Numbered from the stretch's first letter, positions 23,552-35,082 are shown. The stretch is 64,000 nucleotides of DNA from Hemerocallis citrina (GCA_017893485.1 CM030367.1:141873089-141937088), one strand, 5' to 3'. Program-made: numbers and translations. The notes: a model not told the origin generated them from the letters alone.

Positions 23552-24346
23552 TGATGCGGTTTATTTCTGGGAGACGTGTGGATGCACCAGGTGTGAGTTC
23601 GGACTCAATTTATATTGAAGGAGAAAGCTGCTTGTCAGACGACCCTCGGAATAACCTGGCGGCTCCTGCGACTAGCTTGGAGTGCGGTGGATGCTTCGGC
23701 TCGGATCAGAGGGTTCGGATCCGAGGTCTTGTGTACCTGCAGACGATCCTGAAACACCGGGGTTTATCTTGGTGGCAGACCCTCCGACGATCTAGTCAGT
23801 CTCTGTGAGAGAGTAGTAATAACTAGGTGAATTTAAGTGGCAAAAGATTGGTTACCTCTAAAGGTGGGTGAGGGTCTAGTATTTATAGAGAATTTTAACC
23901 GGGTTTGGATCCGCTTGGGGGCCGGGTCTGAACCCGAAAGCCCATGGGCCTGACGTGGCAGAAGGCCCAGGGGGTTTAGGACTGACGTGGCAGTACCAGG
24001 AGTGGTATAGGGTTGACACGGCAAAGCCCTTGGTGGTATTTGGAGCTGACATGGCAGATCATGGGGCTTCTGTGCTTCCGGGAGGATCTGGTGGCCCAGG
24101 CTGTGCCAGGTCATCCTCATTCTGTACCAGGAGGGGCGGACGGCTCGGAGGGCTATCGTGGATCGGAGGTCGAGGGCCATCGTCGCTCATCGGATACGAG
24201 GAGGCCAGATCTGTGGGGGTGAACTTGAGGTTCGGCGCCGACCCTGCAGTGGCTCGAAGCCGAACTAGGCTGCTGTTTCTACTAATTTTTGAGTGAGAGT
24301 TGTATTGGGCCCTGGTTGGGCCCCAAGCCATTTTTACCCTACCACA
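23552..24346 (-). repeat. 3' LTR of the Tat element
   Basis: 795 bp; on the minus strand it starts TGTGGTAGGG and ends ACCGCATCA. A TATA box (minus TATAAATA) is at 23880-23887. The flanking CCATC marks the element's outer border inside the pararetrovirus. Confidence 0.97.
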
Positions 24347-24365
24347 CAAGCCCCCCACTCCTGCG
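24347..24365 (-). other. Polypurine tract of the Tat element
   Basis: Read on the minus strand, GGAGTGGGGGGC lies directly before the 3' LTR, the expected place for the plus-strand primer. Confidence 0.7.
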
Positions 24366-24402
24366 TGGGTGCGGGAGCTAGCCGTGGAGGAGTGTCTACG
24401 GT

Positions 24403-25242
24403 TGTAGAAATGGGATGGCGAGCCACTGTGCCTTCATGAGGGGATTACCCTGGTGGCAGACCTGACTTCGAGCTTGGCTAAGGATTACGTGTCGGCAAGG
24501 GTGATGGCGAGCCGTTGTTTCTTCCTGAGAAGAGTACCCTGGTGCTCGACCGAACCTCGAGAAGACGAGAGATTATGTGTCGGCAAGGGTGATGGCGAGC
24601 CGTTGTTTCTTCCTGAGAAGAGTACCCTGGTGCTCGACCGAACCTCGAGAAGTCGAGGGATTATGTGTCGGCAAGGGTGATGGCGAGCCGGTGTTTCTTC
24701 CTGAGAAGAAGGCCCTGGTGCTCGACAGAACCTCGAGATGACGAGGGATTACGTGTCGGCAAGGGTGATGGCGAGCCGTTGTTTCTTCCTGAGAAGAGTA
24801 CCCTGGTGCTCGACCGAACCTCAAGAAGACGAGGGATTATGTGTCGGCAAGGGTGATGGCGAGCCGGTATTTCTTCCTGAGAAGAAGGCCCTGGTGCTCG
24901 ACCAAACCTCGAGATGACGAGGGATTATGTGTCGGCAAGGGTGATGGCGAGCCGTTGTTTCTTCCTGAGAAGAGTACCCTGGTGCTCGACCGAACCTCGA
25001 GAAGACGAGGGATTGTGTCGGCAAGGGTGATGGCGAGCCGGTGTTTCTTCCTGAGAAGAAGGCCCTGGTGCTCGACCGAACCTCGAGATGACGAGGGATT
25101 ACGTGTCGGCAAGGGTGATGGCGAGCCGTTGTTTCTTCCTGAGAAGAGTACCCTGGTGCTCGACCGAACCTCAAGAAGACGAGGGATTATGTGTCGGCAA
25201 GGGTGATGGCGAGCCGTTGTTTCCTCCTGAGAAGAAGGTTTT
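24403..25242. repeat. 88-bp tandem repeat, nine copies plus a worn one, dimer organisation
   Basis: GTCGGCAAGGGTGATGGCGAG recurs at 24491, 24579, 24667, 24755, 24843, 24931, 25017, 25105 and 25193: a period of 88 bp with a single 86-bp step. Two unit types differ at the block AGAGTACCCTGG (A) or AGAAGGCCCTGG (B); the order is A A B A B A B A B, so a 176-bp dimer has been amplified. A diverged copy begins near 24415. Because 88 is not a multiple of three, the long open frames across it on both strands are repeat artefacts. It lies in the 3' untranslated part of the Tat element. Confidence 0.95.
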
Positions 25243-25412
25243 GAGCAGCGTGGTCTGTCGCTTTAGCGGAGTATTGATGGCGCTTCCGGGATCCGTGCGA
25301 TGTTCCAATTTTCTAGGGGCATTAAATGACGCCGCCTAATGAATGCAGGTGGTGCATGGGCTTCCGTCGATTGGCTTTCCCAATGTCACAAAGGCTGGTC
25401 CGTGGGGGAGGC

Positions 25413-25420
25413 TATAAATA
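25413..25420 (+). promoter_or_regulatory. TATA-like box upstream of the antisense gene
   Basis: TATAAATA on the plus strand, 870 bp upstream of the antisense gene; a possible alternative promoter, weaker than the one at 26119 on distance. Confidence 0.25.
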
Positions 25421-25699
25421 CCTCTCTCCCGTTAGCGGGTTTGATCACAGCAAGGGTGGTCCAATGGCCACCAGAGGTGTCTGCTTCGGCGGACGTCTCT
25501 CTTCTGAAAAATTTTGTAGCGCCAAGGGGCCTCGAATCGGTGGCAACTCTGCCGTCCGGATCCTTTTTCGGGTCAGACGACCCTCATACGGTTGTTTGGC
25601 CCGAGAAAGATCAGGACGGGAGGGGTCCCACCGCGTTCTGGATCTGGGGCTGAAGAGCCTCGGATAGGCGGGTCGATCTGCTTTCTTGTTAGGGTTCTA

Positions 25700-25925
25700 G
25701 GTGATGGTGGCTTTCCTCCCACCCGTGAACAATTCGGGGTTTCGGTCGACGAGGCCTTAAGCCCCGAGCTGTTCGCGGGTGAGAGAGGAGCCGACCGAGC
25801 CCTGGAGCCCGGGGCGCAGGCGATGGTGGCTTTCCTGCCACCCGGGAACAATTTGGGGTTTTCGGCTGCCGAGGCTGTAAGCCCCAAGTTGTTCGCAGGT
25901 GAGAGGGGAGCCGACCGAGCCCTGT
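25700..25925. repeat. About 120-bp tandem duplication in the Tat 3' region
   Basis: Two copies begin GATGGTGGCTTTCCT at 25701 and 25822, and both end GGAGCCGACCGAGCCCTG. They differ at about a dozen positions. They lie between the 88-bp array and the antisense gene's promoter; no coding role is apparent. Confidence 0.9.
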
Positions 25926-26118
25926 AGCCTTAAATCTTTAAGAAGAAAATTTTTCAGCCGAGCACTTCATCCGACCCGACCCCTGTGTCTGGCTGCCAGC
26001 CTGGCAATGGATGACGTCAGCAGCCTACATTTCGAGGACGTGGCGCGGTTTTCCAGGCGGCCGCTACACGTCAATCGGTGAATAGTAATTGCAGAAATCG
26101 AGGAGTCGTTTTGCCCTC

Positions 26119-26125
26119 TATAAAT
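26119..26125 (+). promoter_or_regulatory. TATA box of the antisense gene in the Tat element
   Basis: TATAAAT followed by a pyrimidine-rich leader (CCCCCCTCTCCCCC) and the start codon 160 bp later. The placement is that of an ordinary plant promoter, facing opposite to the LTR promoter. Confidence 0.5.
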
Positions 26126-26284
26126 GTTCCCCCCTCTCCCCCTATCGTCCACTTCTTACACGCCTCTTTCTCTTTCTAAAAATCTCCCAACATTTCAGTC
26201 TTCGTCCCTACCATTCGCTGTACCAGGTTCGTTCTTCCGAAGTGACCTCAGGTTTGTTGGTAAGTTTGTTTAGTTTAGGCACAG

Positions 26285-29183
26285 ATGGATAGGGCTCAGT
26301 CTGGCTCGTCGGCGTCGACGTCTGGGGGGGACGTAAAACCCGTCTCCAAACCGACTTCGTGGGAGGAGTCTGATCTCGAGGGGGAGTCTGTAGGCGAGGA
26401 TAAGCCAGTGTATGATGTGAAGCCGCTACGGTCTTGGAGGCTTTTTGTTGTGGAGAGTAGCGATTCTGAGGAGGGGGGCGGTAGCTCCGCCGAAGTTCAG
26501 ATTCTAGGGCTGGTTTCTGAAGAGGAGGGGGGAGCCGAAGGGGCTCAGATAGGAGGTCAGGGCGCGGGCTCGAGTTCCATGCCGACAGGTCTGGGGCGAT
26601 TATCTACCCCCTCCCCGGAACGAACCAAGAAGAAGAAGAGGGATCCGAAGAAGAAGGGGTCAAGGATTGGGGGCTCGAGTCAGGCACCTGTTAATTTGAT
26701 GACAGGGTCGCCTGTACAGCCTAAGCCGTTCCGTCGGTACCCCAACGATCTTTCTGATAAGGAGGTGTGTGGGGTCCAACCGTCGTCGCCGAGCCGGAAG
26801 AGGGTGATAATGGACGCACTTCCGACTGTTCTGGAGGCAGGTAACTTGGAGGCTTTGCGGCTGGCGTACCATATAGGGTCCAGCTACGAGCTCATGTTGC
26901 CGAGCTCCGCTCTTCGACCGACCGACCCCCTGCCGGATCGGTATTGCGTCTTTCCCGTGGATGCCTTTATCTCCGCCCTGAGGCTGCCCGTTCACCCGTT
27001 CGTTCGTGAGGTGCTGAACTGGGCATCCTTGGTGCCGATGCAGTACGGGCCCAATTCTTGGAAGCAGATCATCTGCTTCGTGTTGATGTGCGAGGAGCAG
27101 AGGGTACCTCTACGGCTGAACGTCTTCCAAGCGATGTTGATGATCGGCTCGTCGGCTGAGGGTATCTACTACATTTCGCCCCGGGGCAAGGGAAAGGTTG
27201 TCCATGGTCATCCGGACTCCATCAAGGAGTGGAAGAAGAAGTATCTGGTGATCCGGAGTGAGGAACCTTGGGACATTCCCACTCGGTGGAACCACTCCAA
27301 GCCGAGCTATAAAACGCCGAAGCCGAGGGACCTGACCGCCGAGGAGTGGGGGTTTGTTGAGCGCCTCCGTTTGTCATATAGTATCAACTGGGCGAAGGTG
27401 ACCGAGGGCCACTTGGCGAATGCCGGACTGAGCCCGGCCGATCTATGTATGTAGTTGTTTCTTTCTTTTTGTCTTTGTTGTTCCTCTGTGCTCATTGTCC
27501 TTACTGGATCTTTTTGCAGATATGGATCCTGAGTCGATCAAGGCGAAAAGGCTCGTCATGAAGAGGGGGGAGGCCGAGAAGATGAAGACGAGGGGGTCGT
27601 CCCAGGTGGTTTTTGAGGCCCCTGTTCAGCCGAGGGCCAAAAGGACTCGCTCGGAGACGGTCAAGGACGCGGCGGTTCAGGGCGGTCCGGACCAGGGCAA
27701 GGTCACCGATCTCGATAAGGGGAAGGGCCCTCTGGCGGATCCGGAGATAGAGGAGAGGCTTCGACGACCGTGGGTGCCGAGTTGGTCGATCCGTGAGGGA
27801 GACTATTTGACCCGAGGGCGGCAAGCCGTCGAGGTGGCGAGTAAGTTGGCGACCCCCCGGGATCGTTTGGAGATGAAGACCGAGACCCTGGATGAGGCGT
27901 ATACTCGCCTCGCACAGGCCAATGTGTTGGTAAGTCTGTCAACCTCTCTTGTCCCGTGTTTAAGTTGTAGAGGAGATTCCCTTAGTTGTGCTCGGTGACT
28001 ACAGGCGACCGTGCAGGGGGCCCACGTGAGGGGCCTTTACGAGGCCGCTTTGAATCGGGAGCGCGACCGGGCGGACAAGGCCGAGCAGGAGGCGAAGGAG
28101 ATGAAGATAGAGCTCGAAGGCTCTCAGAAGAGGGAGCAAGAGATGAAGATGGCCTTCGACAAGGAGAAGGGAGAATGGGCAGAGAAGATGGCGGCCCAGG
28201 AGAAGGAGTTTGCCAAGGAGCGGGAAGAGCTGACAGAGACGGGTCAGCTCCTGGTGATCAAGGCTCAAGACGAGTGTTATGCGAAGGCACTCAGCCACGT
28301 GAGGCACTTCTACCCGACCCTTGATCTGTCCAATTTCGAGTATGACATGGAGGTCGAGGGGACACCGAAGACCCCTAGCGAAGAAGGGCCTGCTCTCGAC
28401 CCGCCTGTCGACCCCCTCGTGGACCCGCCTGCCGATGCTGAGGTGGGAAAATAAGTTGTATAATTTTTGTCTTTCTATTTCCTTCTCTCGATTGTATTTG
28501 CCTTCCGCGGACTGGCCACCGCATTTTTTGTAAAAAGCGACTCAATTTATAAAAAAGGATTTTTTGACCGGCCAAGTGTTTTGACTTCGGGTGTTTCCGA
28601 TCCTCCCTGCTTATGTGTTTTGAGTTGACTGGTTTTCTTGTAGGTTGCGGCTCCTCTTCCCGAGGTGGACCCCCGTCGTTCCGACGTGGCGTGGCTCCGG
28701 AGCAAAGTTGAGGCCCTGGAGGCCACGTTGGTTCACTACCGAAAAGGGGCTCGTGACACTGATACGGCCTTTAACTATTATCGGAATAAGTTTGAGGCCT
28801 TAAGTGAGGAGGCGAGCCGGCTGAGGAGGGCGATGGTGGATCGGGACCTCGGAGGTGTCGGTCTTGGACATACCATGTCAAACGCCTCGGTACAGAGGCC
28901 CTCTTCCGAGAGGTTACTTCACGATGTCATAGTGGAGAAGGAGATGGAGATACACCGCTATAAGACGATGCTGGGCATCTCGTCATCTTCCTCCGTGGGT
29001 CGGCGAGCGGAGGGGGTTCCTTCTGCGCTGCTCCTGCTGGAGCGCCTGCGCCCAGTGGATGCCCAGAGCTCCGTGGCTGGTGTGTCGACCGTGGCTGAGC
29101 CCAAGGACCGCCATGATGAGGAGAGGGCTCCTAGCCGTTCGGTCGGAGTGGTCCCGCCCTTTGTTGGACCCGAGGGGCCCTAA
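26285..29183 (+). CDS. Four-exon antisense gene of the Tat element (849 aa, plant gypsy-associated domain)
   Basis: The gene lies between integrase and the 3' LTR, on the opposite strand. I read exons 26285-27446, 27520-27929, 28005-28442 and 28644-29183. Introns start GTATGT, GTAAGT and GTGGGA and end GCAG, ACAG and GTAG; the spliced length, 2550 nt, is exactly 850 codons. Residues 1-150 are acidic and Ser-rich with a Lys-rich patch (KKKKRDPKKKGS). Residues about 165-385 form a globular block (RYCVFPVDAFISALRLPVHP, WKQIICFVLMCEEQRVPLRL) that resembles the plant 'putative gypsy type transposon' domain (Pfam Transposase_28, from memory). Exons 3-4 are coiled coil (AEQEAKEMKIELEGSQKREQ). AATAAA signals follow at 29256 and 29270. 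Antisense ORFs here are known for Tat elements; their function is not. Confidence 0.85.
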
Positions 29184-29255
29184 GATGGTGGCTTCCTTCA
29201 GTTTGAGATGAGTGGAGTGGTCCTGTAATGGTCTTTGTTTGTTTTCTCATAACCA

Positions 29256-29275
29256 AATAAAGGAGTATGAATAAA
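29256..29275 (+). terminator. Poly-A signals of the antisense gene
   Basis: Two AATAAA motifs (29256-29261 and 29270-29275) stand 73-92 bp after the stop codon of the plus-strand gene, before the end of the oppositely oriented integrase gene at about 29590. Confidence 0.55.
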
Positions 29276-29589
29276 GAATTCTTTTCCTCCTTTGCTCTGT
29301 TAAGAAGTGCGGTGAATGAGGTCGGAGGCGTAGTTCGGCTCCGTCGATCCGTGAGGGATCGACGCGGGGCCTTAGGAAGAGCCCTTGGCCCAAAGCTGGA
29401 TTGGACCTATCGAGACGCTGGGGATGATACCGAAGTGAGGACTCGGGTGCCGATCTGCCGAGTCATTTGGAGTTTGACAAAAAAGAGATTTCTTTCATAC
29501 TAGATAGGGACGGTCGTCGGAGCCGCCCTTTACACATGACAGTTTACAAAGGGTTTTATATACATTAGCCCCGTTAGAACCTAGGTTCG

Positions 29590-32500
29590 CTCTTCCAGGA
29601 ACTTCATTAGGTGCTCGGCGTTCCAGGGTCGTCTATATCCGCCAGTCGGTACGTACCAGGGCGTACAGCCTCGACTACACGGTATGGGCCTTCCCAGTTG
29701 GGGGCCAATTTCCTCTTCTTGGTTGGATCAGAGACGGACAGTTTTCGTAGCACGAGGTCTCCCGCCTTGATGTTAGTGGGGCGGACTTTCTTGTTGTAAA
29801 ACTTCTCGATCCGTTGTTGGTAGATGCTTCTCCGGATTGAGGATTTCTCTCTGACTTCGGCGACGAGGTCCAGGTTGGCCCTTAAGCCTGATGAATTGCC
29901 AGCTTCTTCGAAGGCCATGATACGGGGAGAAGGCAGGCCGACCTCGACGGGGATGACTGCCTCCGTCCCGTAGGTTAAGGCGAACGGCATCTCTCCCGTG
30001 GGGATCCTCTTGGTGGTTCGGTACGCCCATAGCACACTAGGCAGTTCTTCGACCCAAAGCCCTTTGGGGGAACTGTCGAGGCGCTTCTTGAGGCCGTCGA
30101 GGATTTGCCTGTTCGCGTTCTCTGCTTGGCCATTGGACTGAGGGTGGCAAATAGCGGAGAAGCGTTGCTGGATACCGATGTCCGCGCAGAAAGTTTGGAA
30201 GTTCTGGCCCTGGAATTGGGTTCCGTTGTCTGTAACGGGGATCCGGAGGATGCCGAACCGGCAAATGATGTTTTTCCAAAAGAATTGTTGTACTTGGCGC
30301 TCGGTGATGCTGGATAGAGGTTCGGTTTCGAGCCATTTGGTGAAATAGTCGATGGCGACTATCAGGAATTTCTTTTGTCCTACTGCTGGGGGGAAGGGCC
30401 CTACAAGGTCCATGCCCCACATGGCGAACGGCGTAGGGCTTGCCAGGGATCGGAGGTTGGCTTGAGGAAGCCTTTTGATAGGGGAGAACCTTTGGCATGG
30501 GCCGCACCTTTTGACTAAGTCTTGCGAGTCCTGGAGCATGGTCGGCCAATAGTACCCCTGATTCAGGGCCTTCCGAGCAAGTGTCCTGCTCCCCATGTGG
30601 CATCCGCCGATCCCCTCGTGTAGATCTTTGAGGGCGTAGCTGGCCTCGCCGCTAGTGAGACAACGGAGGTATGGTTTGCCGTCGGCCAAGGTGTATGAGC
30701 GTTTGAAGAGGATGTCATCAATCATGACGAATCTCTCAGCTCGGATTCTGACTCGTCTGGCCTCGGCTCTGTTTTCAGGGAGCTCGGCATTGATTAAGAA
30801 TCTTCGGATGGGAGTGGTCCAGTCGTCTGGGCTGGCATCATCTTGCACATACATCGCCTCCGGCTCTGGGTCATTGATACTTGGCTTCAAGAGGATTTCT
30901 ATGAGCACTGTTTGATCGAGACCCTCGAAAGAGGAAGAGGCGAGTTTGGATAACGCGTCTGCTTGAGCGTTCTGTTCCCTGGGGACTCTGATAACTGTGG
31001 CACAGCTGAAGGATGCCAGGAGTCGTCGGACTGCCGTCAAATATCTTATCATGCGATCATCGCGGGCTTCGTATTCTCCGGTGATCTGATTGACCACGAG
31101 CTGAGAATCGCTGAAGGCCCGGATTTGCTTGGCTCCGGCTCGGTAGGCGAGAGTCAATCCGGCGATCATGGCCTCGTACTCTGCCTCGTTGTTGGAGGCC
31201 AGAAAGTTGAGGCGAAGGGAGTATTGAAGTAGGAATTGGTCGGGGCCATGAAGGATGATGCCTGCTCCGCTCCCGGTTTCGCATGATGAGCCGTCGACAA
31301 AGATTTCCCAGGTCGGATCCGAGCTCTCGATGCTGGGCTACTCGGAGGCGGTGCATTCAGTTATAAATTCGGCGAGGGCCTGTCCTTTAATGGCCACCCT
31401 CGGATGGTAGCTGATGTCAAACTGACTCAGCTCAATTGACCACTTGACTAAGCGGCCGGAGTTTTCGGGCTTGTGAAGGACAGTCTTTAGTGGCTGGTCT
31501 GTCAGTACTTGGACGGAGTGGGCCTGGAAGTAAGGACGGAGTTTCCGGGCTGCCATGATTAAGGCATAGGCCACCTTCTCTATCTTTGCATACCTCGTCT
31601 CGGCTGGGAGTAGTACTTTGCTCACATAATACAATGGCCTTTGGACTCCTTCCTCTTCTCGGACGAGGACAGCGCTGAGGGCGCTGTCCGAGGCCGACAG
31701 GTATAGCCAAAGCGGCTCGCCTGGCTCGGTTTTGCTGAGGAGAGGTGGGTTGGCGAGGTATTGCTTCAGTTGTTCGAAGGCTTCTTGTTGATGGGTACCC
31801 CACTCGAAGCCCCCTTTTCCGCATAAGGCCTTGAAGAAAGGGAGAGACTTCTTCCCTGACTTGGAGAGGAAACGGCCGATTGCAGCCAACCGGCCCGTGA
31901 GCCTCTGAACCTCCTTGACATTCCGAGGGGGGACATGTCCATAATGGCTTGGATTTTCTCGGGGTTTGCCTCAATGCCGCGTTGGCTGACGATGAACCCC
32001 AGGAATTTCCCAGTGGAGACGCCGAAGGCGCATTTAGCCGGGTTGAGCCTCATGTTGTGATGCCGGAGGACACCGAAGGCCTCTTCGAGGTCGGCAACGT
32101 GGTCCGGTCTAGCCCGGCTTTTGACGAGCATGTCGTCGACGTAGACTTCCACGTTGCGGCCAATCAGGTCTTTGAAGATTCTATTGACGAGATGTTGGTA
32201 CGTGGCTCCGGCGTTTTTCAGCCCGAAGGGCATAACGCGGTAACAATAAAGACCCTGGTCGGTGACGAACGAAGTTTTGGAGATGTCTGGTGGAAACATC
32301 CGGATCTGATTGTACCCCGAAAATGCGTCCATGAAGGACAGTAGTTCATGCCCCGAGGTTGCGTCGATTAAAGCGTCGATGCGGGGGAGGAGGAAGGGAT
32401 CTTTCGGACATGCTTTGTTAAGATCCGTGAAGTCGATGCAGATCCGCCAACCCCCTGTTGCTTTCTTTACCATAACAACATTGGCCAACCACTCGGGGTA

Positions 32501-33595
32501 GCTGACTTCCTGAATGAATCGAGTGGACAAGAGTTTGTCCACTTCTGTCTTCACAATTTGTTGCCTCTCCGGGGCGACTTTGCACCTCTTTTGGACGACC
32601 GGCTTAGAGTCAGGGATGACGCTCAGCCGGTGCATAATCAAGTCTTCGAAGATCCCGGGCATGTCGGAGGGTTTCCAAGCGAAGAGATCAATGTTGCGAC
32701 GGACGCAGGCGATGATGCCTATTTTCAAGTCTCGGGTGAGCGAGCGGCTTACCCGGAACCACTTTGATTCATCCTCGGGGTTGAACAGGACCTCTTCTAG
32801 TTCGTCGACAGGCTCGGGGGCTGGACCATCCCTCTCGGGCTCGAGTTCAGCAGTGTTGAGAGGGGATACACCCCCTCCGACGTTGGTTATATAGCACGAC
32901 CGCGCGGCTTCGTGGCTACCTCGGACGATGCCGACCCCTTGGGGGGTGGGAAATTTGAGTTTCAGATGGTAGGTTGAAGGTACCGCTTGGAGGGAGTTCA
33001 GTCCAGGTCGGCCGAGAATGGCGTTGTAAGCTGCCTTGATGTTGATAATCATAAAATCCATGGATTCGGTCCTCTTGACAGTAGCCGATCCTGCGGTGAC
33101 GTCGAGGGTAACAATCCCTTCTGTTACGACAGGGGTGCCGGAGAATCCATGTAACGTGTGTCCGGCGGGCTTGAGCTTTCCACCGGGTAACTTGAGGCTC
33201 TCGAAGGTTTTGAGGAAGAGAATATTAACTGAGCTACCGTTGTCAACGAGGATTTGGCGAACCTCACATTTAGCCATGTGGAGGCTAATGACGAGGGCAT
33301 CGCAGTGGGGTAGGTGAACGCTTTCGAGGTCTTCTCCTGAGAAGGAGACTGGCCCTGGTTGTGGTTTGGACGAGGGGTTGTTTTGGACAGCATTCGCCTC
33401 TTGGATGAAGGCTTTTCGGGATGTATTTGACCCTCCTCCCATAGGCCCCCCGTGGACGCAGTGCAGGATGAATGGCGTATCTGCGGTTCCCTCGGACCCG
33501 AGATCCTGACCACGAAGGTGGGTCGAAGTAGGGTTCGGAGGCGAAAGTCTCCGGTTCCTATCATTTCGCCGATCCCGTCGGCCTTCTCGGGTGAA
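29590..33595 (-). pseudogene. Tat pol: protease, RT, RNase H, archaeal-type RNase H, integrase
   Basis: Continues gag's frame after an amber codon (33596-33598). The protease has ILVDNGSSVNIL (about 33243). RT keeps GGWRICIDFTDLNKACPKD, YRVMPFGLKNAGATYQ and YVDDMLVKS, so both catalytic aspartates are present. A one-base loss in a G6 run (31927-31932) shifts the frame to the next segment (31889-31338), which carries the first RNase H. An amber codon (31338-31340) precedes the second, archaeal-type RNase H (EIFVDGSSCETGSGAGIIL) and integrase: HHCC zinc (CHMGS...RCGPCQ), WGMDLVGP, VTDNGTQF, GQAENANRQI, with D, D and E present. A second short-run shift (GGG, 29626-29628) truncates the normal C-terminus. 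Every domain is otherwise well kept, so inactivation is recent or partly an assembly artefact. Confidence 0.9.
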
Positions 33596-34534
33596 CTATC
33601 GGAGGAACCCTCGTGAGATGAGTTCCTCAATTTCGTCTTTCAAGGCTCGGCATTGGTCGGTATCGTGCCCATGATCTCTGTGGAAGCGGCAGTAGAAGCG
33701 CTGATCTTGATTCCTGTTGTTATTAGGTCGGGGAGGTAGTCGGACGAGGCCTTTGTCTTCGATTTCTAAGAGGATGGCGGATACGTTATGTGTCAAGGGA
33801 GTGTACCTCTCGAAGTGGGGGGCCGGCAGAACTTTCTTCGTGGGCCCCGCGTCCCTCGGAGCCTTCTTTGATGGTTCGACTTCTTCGGCCTTTCGTTTTC
33901 CCTTCCCGGTGGCCTCCCTAGCATCTTCGGGGCTAAGGGCCTCTTCCGCCCTAATGTATTTCTCAACCCTGTTGAGGAGGTCGGGAAAATCGACGGGGGG
34001 TCTCTTCGCCAGAGAAGCTTTCAGCTGTCTATGACGGACGTTGTGCCGAAATGCCGCCGAGGCGACGCCTGGATCAAGAGAGGAGACCGACCTTGCCTCC
34101 GTGGTAAATCTCCGGATGAACACTCTGAGGGACTCTCCCTCTATCTGCCTGAGCCCAAGTAAAGAGGCGCTGGTCCTTTCCGCCTTCCGGCTGGTGACGA
34201 AGTGGGTAAGAAAATTGTCCTCTAGTTGGTCGAAGGAGTAAATGGAGCTGGGGGTGAGTTTCGAGTACCATTCACGAGCCGGACCCCGAAGCGTGGCGGG
34301 GAAGGCTCGGCATAGTAGGGGATTCGAGGCACTGTGAATCATCATGAGGGTTTTGAAACCCTCCATGTGATCAGCGGGATCTCCCTCGCCGTCGTAGGTC
34401 TCGAATTGAGGTGGTCGGAAACTTCTGGGTATTTCTGCTTGGAGGATGGGGGCGGAGAAGGGAGGACGGACAGGTCTATACCCCTGAGCCGCTCGTCGGT
34501 CGCCGTCTCCTATATGATCGAGGCGATCCTCCAT
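33596..34534 (-). CDS. Tat Gag polyprotein
   Basis: 312 codons from ATG 34534 to TAG 33596. Gag coats the RNA genome and forms the particle. Visible are the retrotransposon-gag core (YDGEGDPADHMEGFKTLM, ATLRGPAREWYSKL, FLTHFVTSRK, SLRVFIRRFTTEA), a Lys/Glu linker, and a zinc-knuckle-like FYCRFHRDHGHDTDQCRALK near residue 280. It is full length for Tat. The amber codon separates it in frame from the protease, where related elements may read on or use a stop; here the same frame stays open for a further 610 codons apart from this one stop. Confidence 0.92.
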   Translation of the reverse strand: MEDRLDHIGDGDRRAAQGYRPVRPPFSAPILQAEIPRSFRPPQFETYDGEGDPADHMEGFKTLMMIHSASNPLLCRAFPATLRGPAREWYSKLTPSSIYSFDQLEDNFLTHFVTSRKAERTSASLLGLRQIEGESLRVFIRRFTTEARSVSSLDPGVASAAFRHNVRHRQLKASLAKRPPVDFPDLLNRVEKYIRAEEALSPEDAREATGKGKRKAEEVEPSKKAPRDAGPTKKVLPAPHFERYTPLTHNVSAILLEIEDKGLVRLPPRPNNNRNQDQRFYCRFHRDHGHDTDQCRALKDEIEELISRGFLR

Positions 34535-35082
34535 TTCTTGGAGGCGCCTTAGGAGTACGCCATCGTCCTCTGGCTGGATTGTTGATGGGCGCGACGCGCT
34601 GGCCTCGGCATCCGATCCGGTTTGGGAGTGGAGGGTTTCCTCCCTGGGGGCCCGTCGGAGGGTCCCGAGAATTTCTTTCCGGAAGTCTTGGAACTCTTTG
34701 TGAGTGACGGGGGCTCCCTCGACCCTGTTTGGTCGGTCTGAAGGCTGCCTTCCGATGCGGCTGAGTGCTGACCTCCGTCCATCGGGCGGCGGTCTCGGAT
34801 GGTTCGGGGTCGGGTTGGAAGTGGCCCTTCCCCTGCTGCGGCTAATCTATCGGTTGATGATTACTCCCCGTAGGTCAGGCTGGACCTGATGGGTGACGCT
34901 CCTTTAGGACCCCTGATGGTGAGCCCTGTGTTTTGAGGGGTGTGGATCGGCGTTAGCGGTTGGCGGGGGTGAGTCCCGTCAGTTGACGGAGGAAGCAGCC
35001 CCCTTGCCTTTGGAGGCCATGAGAGTTCGGCTGTCGAGGGGCCTTGATGGTCGTGCTCGGGTCGGCTTCTGAAGCAGTGTTC
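34535..35082 (-). other. Tat 5' untranslated region
   Basis: About 550 bp between the primer site and gag. GC-rich, with no intact frame I would call a gene. Confidence 0.7.

Noticed and set aside
24453..25206. Long open frames on both strands across the 88-bp array
   Set aside because: Unit length is not a multiple of three and the frames simply rotate through the repeat; same text appears on both strands.
30037..30603. 188-codon minus-strand frame in the integrase region
   Set aside because: Shadow of the real integrase frame, which carries the HHCC and D,D,E motifs.
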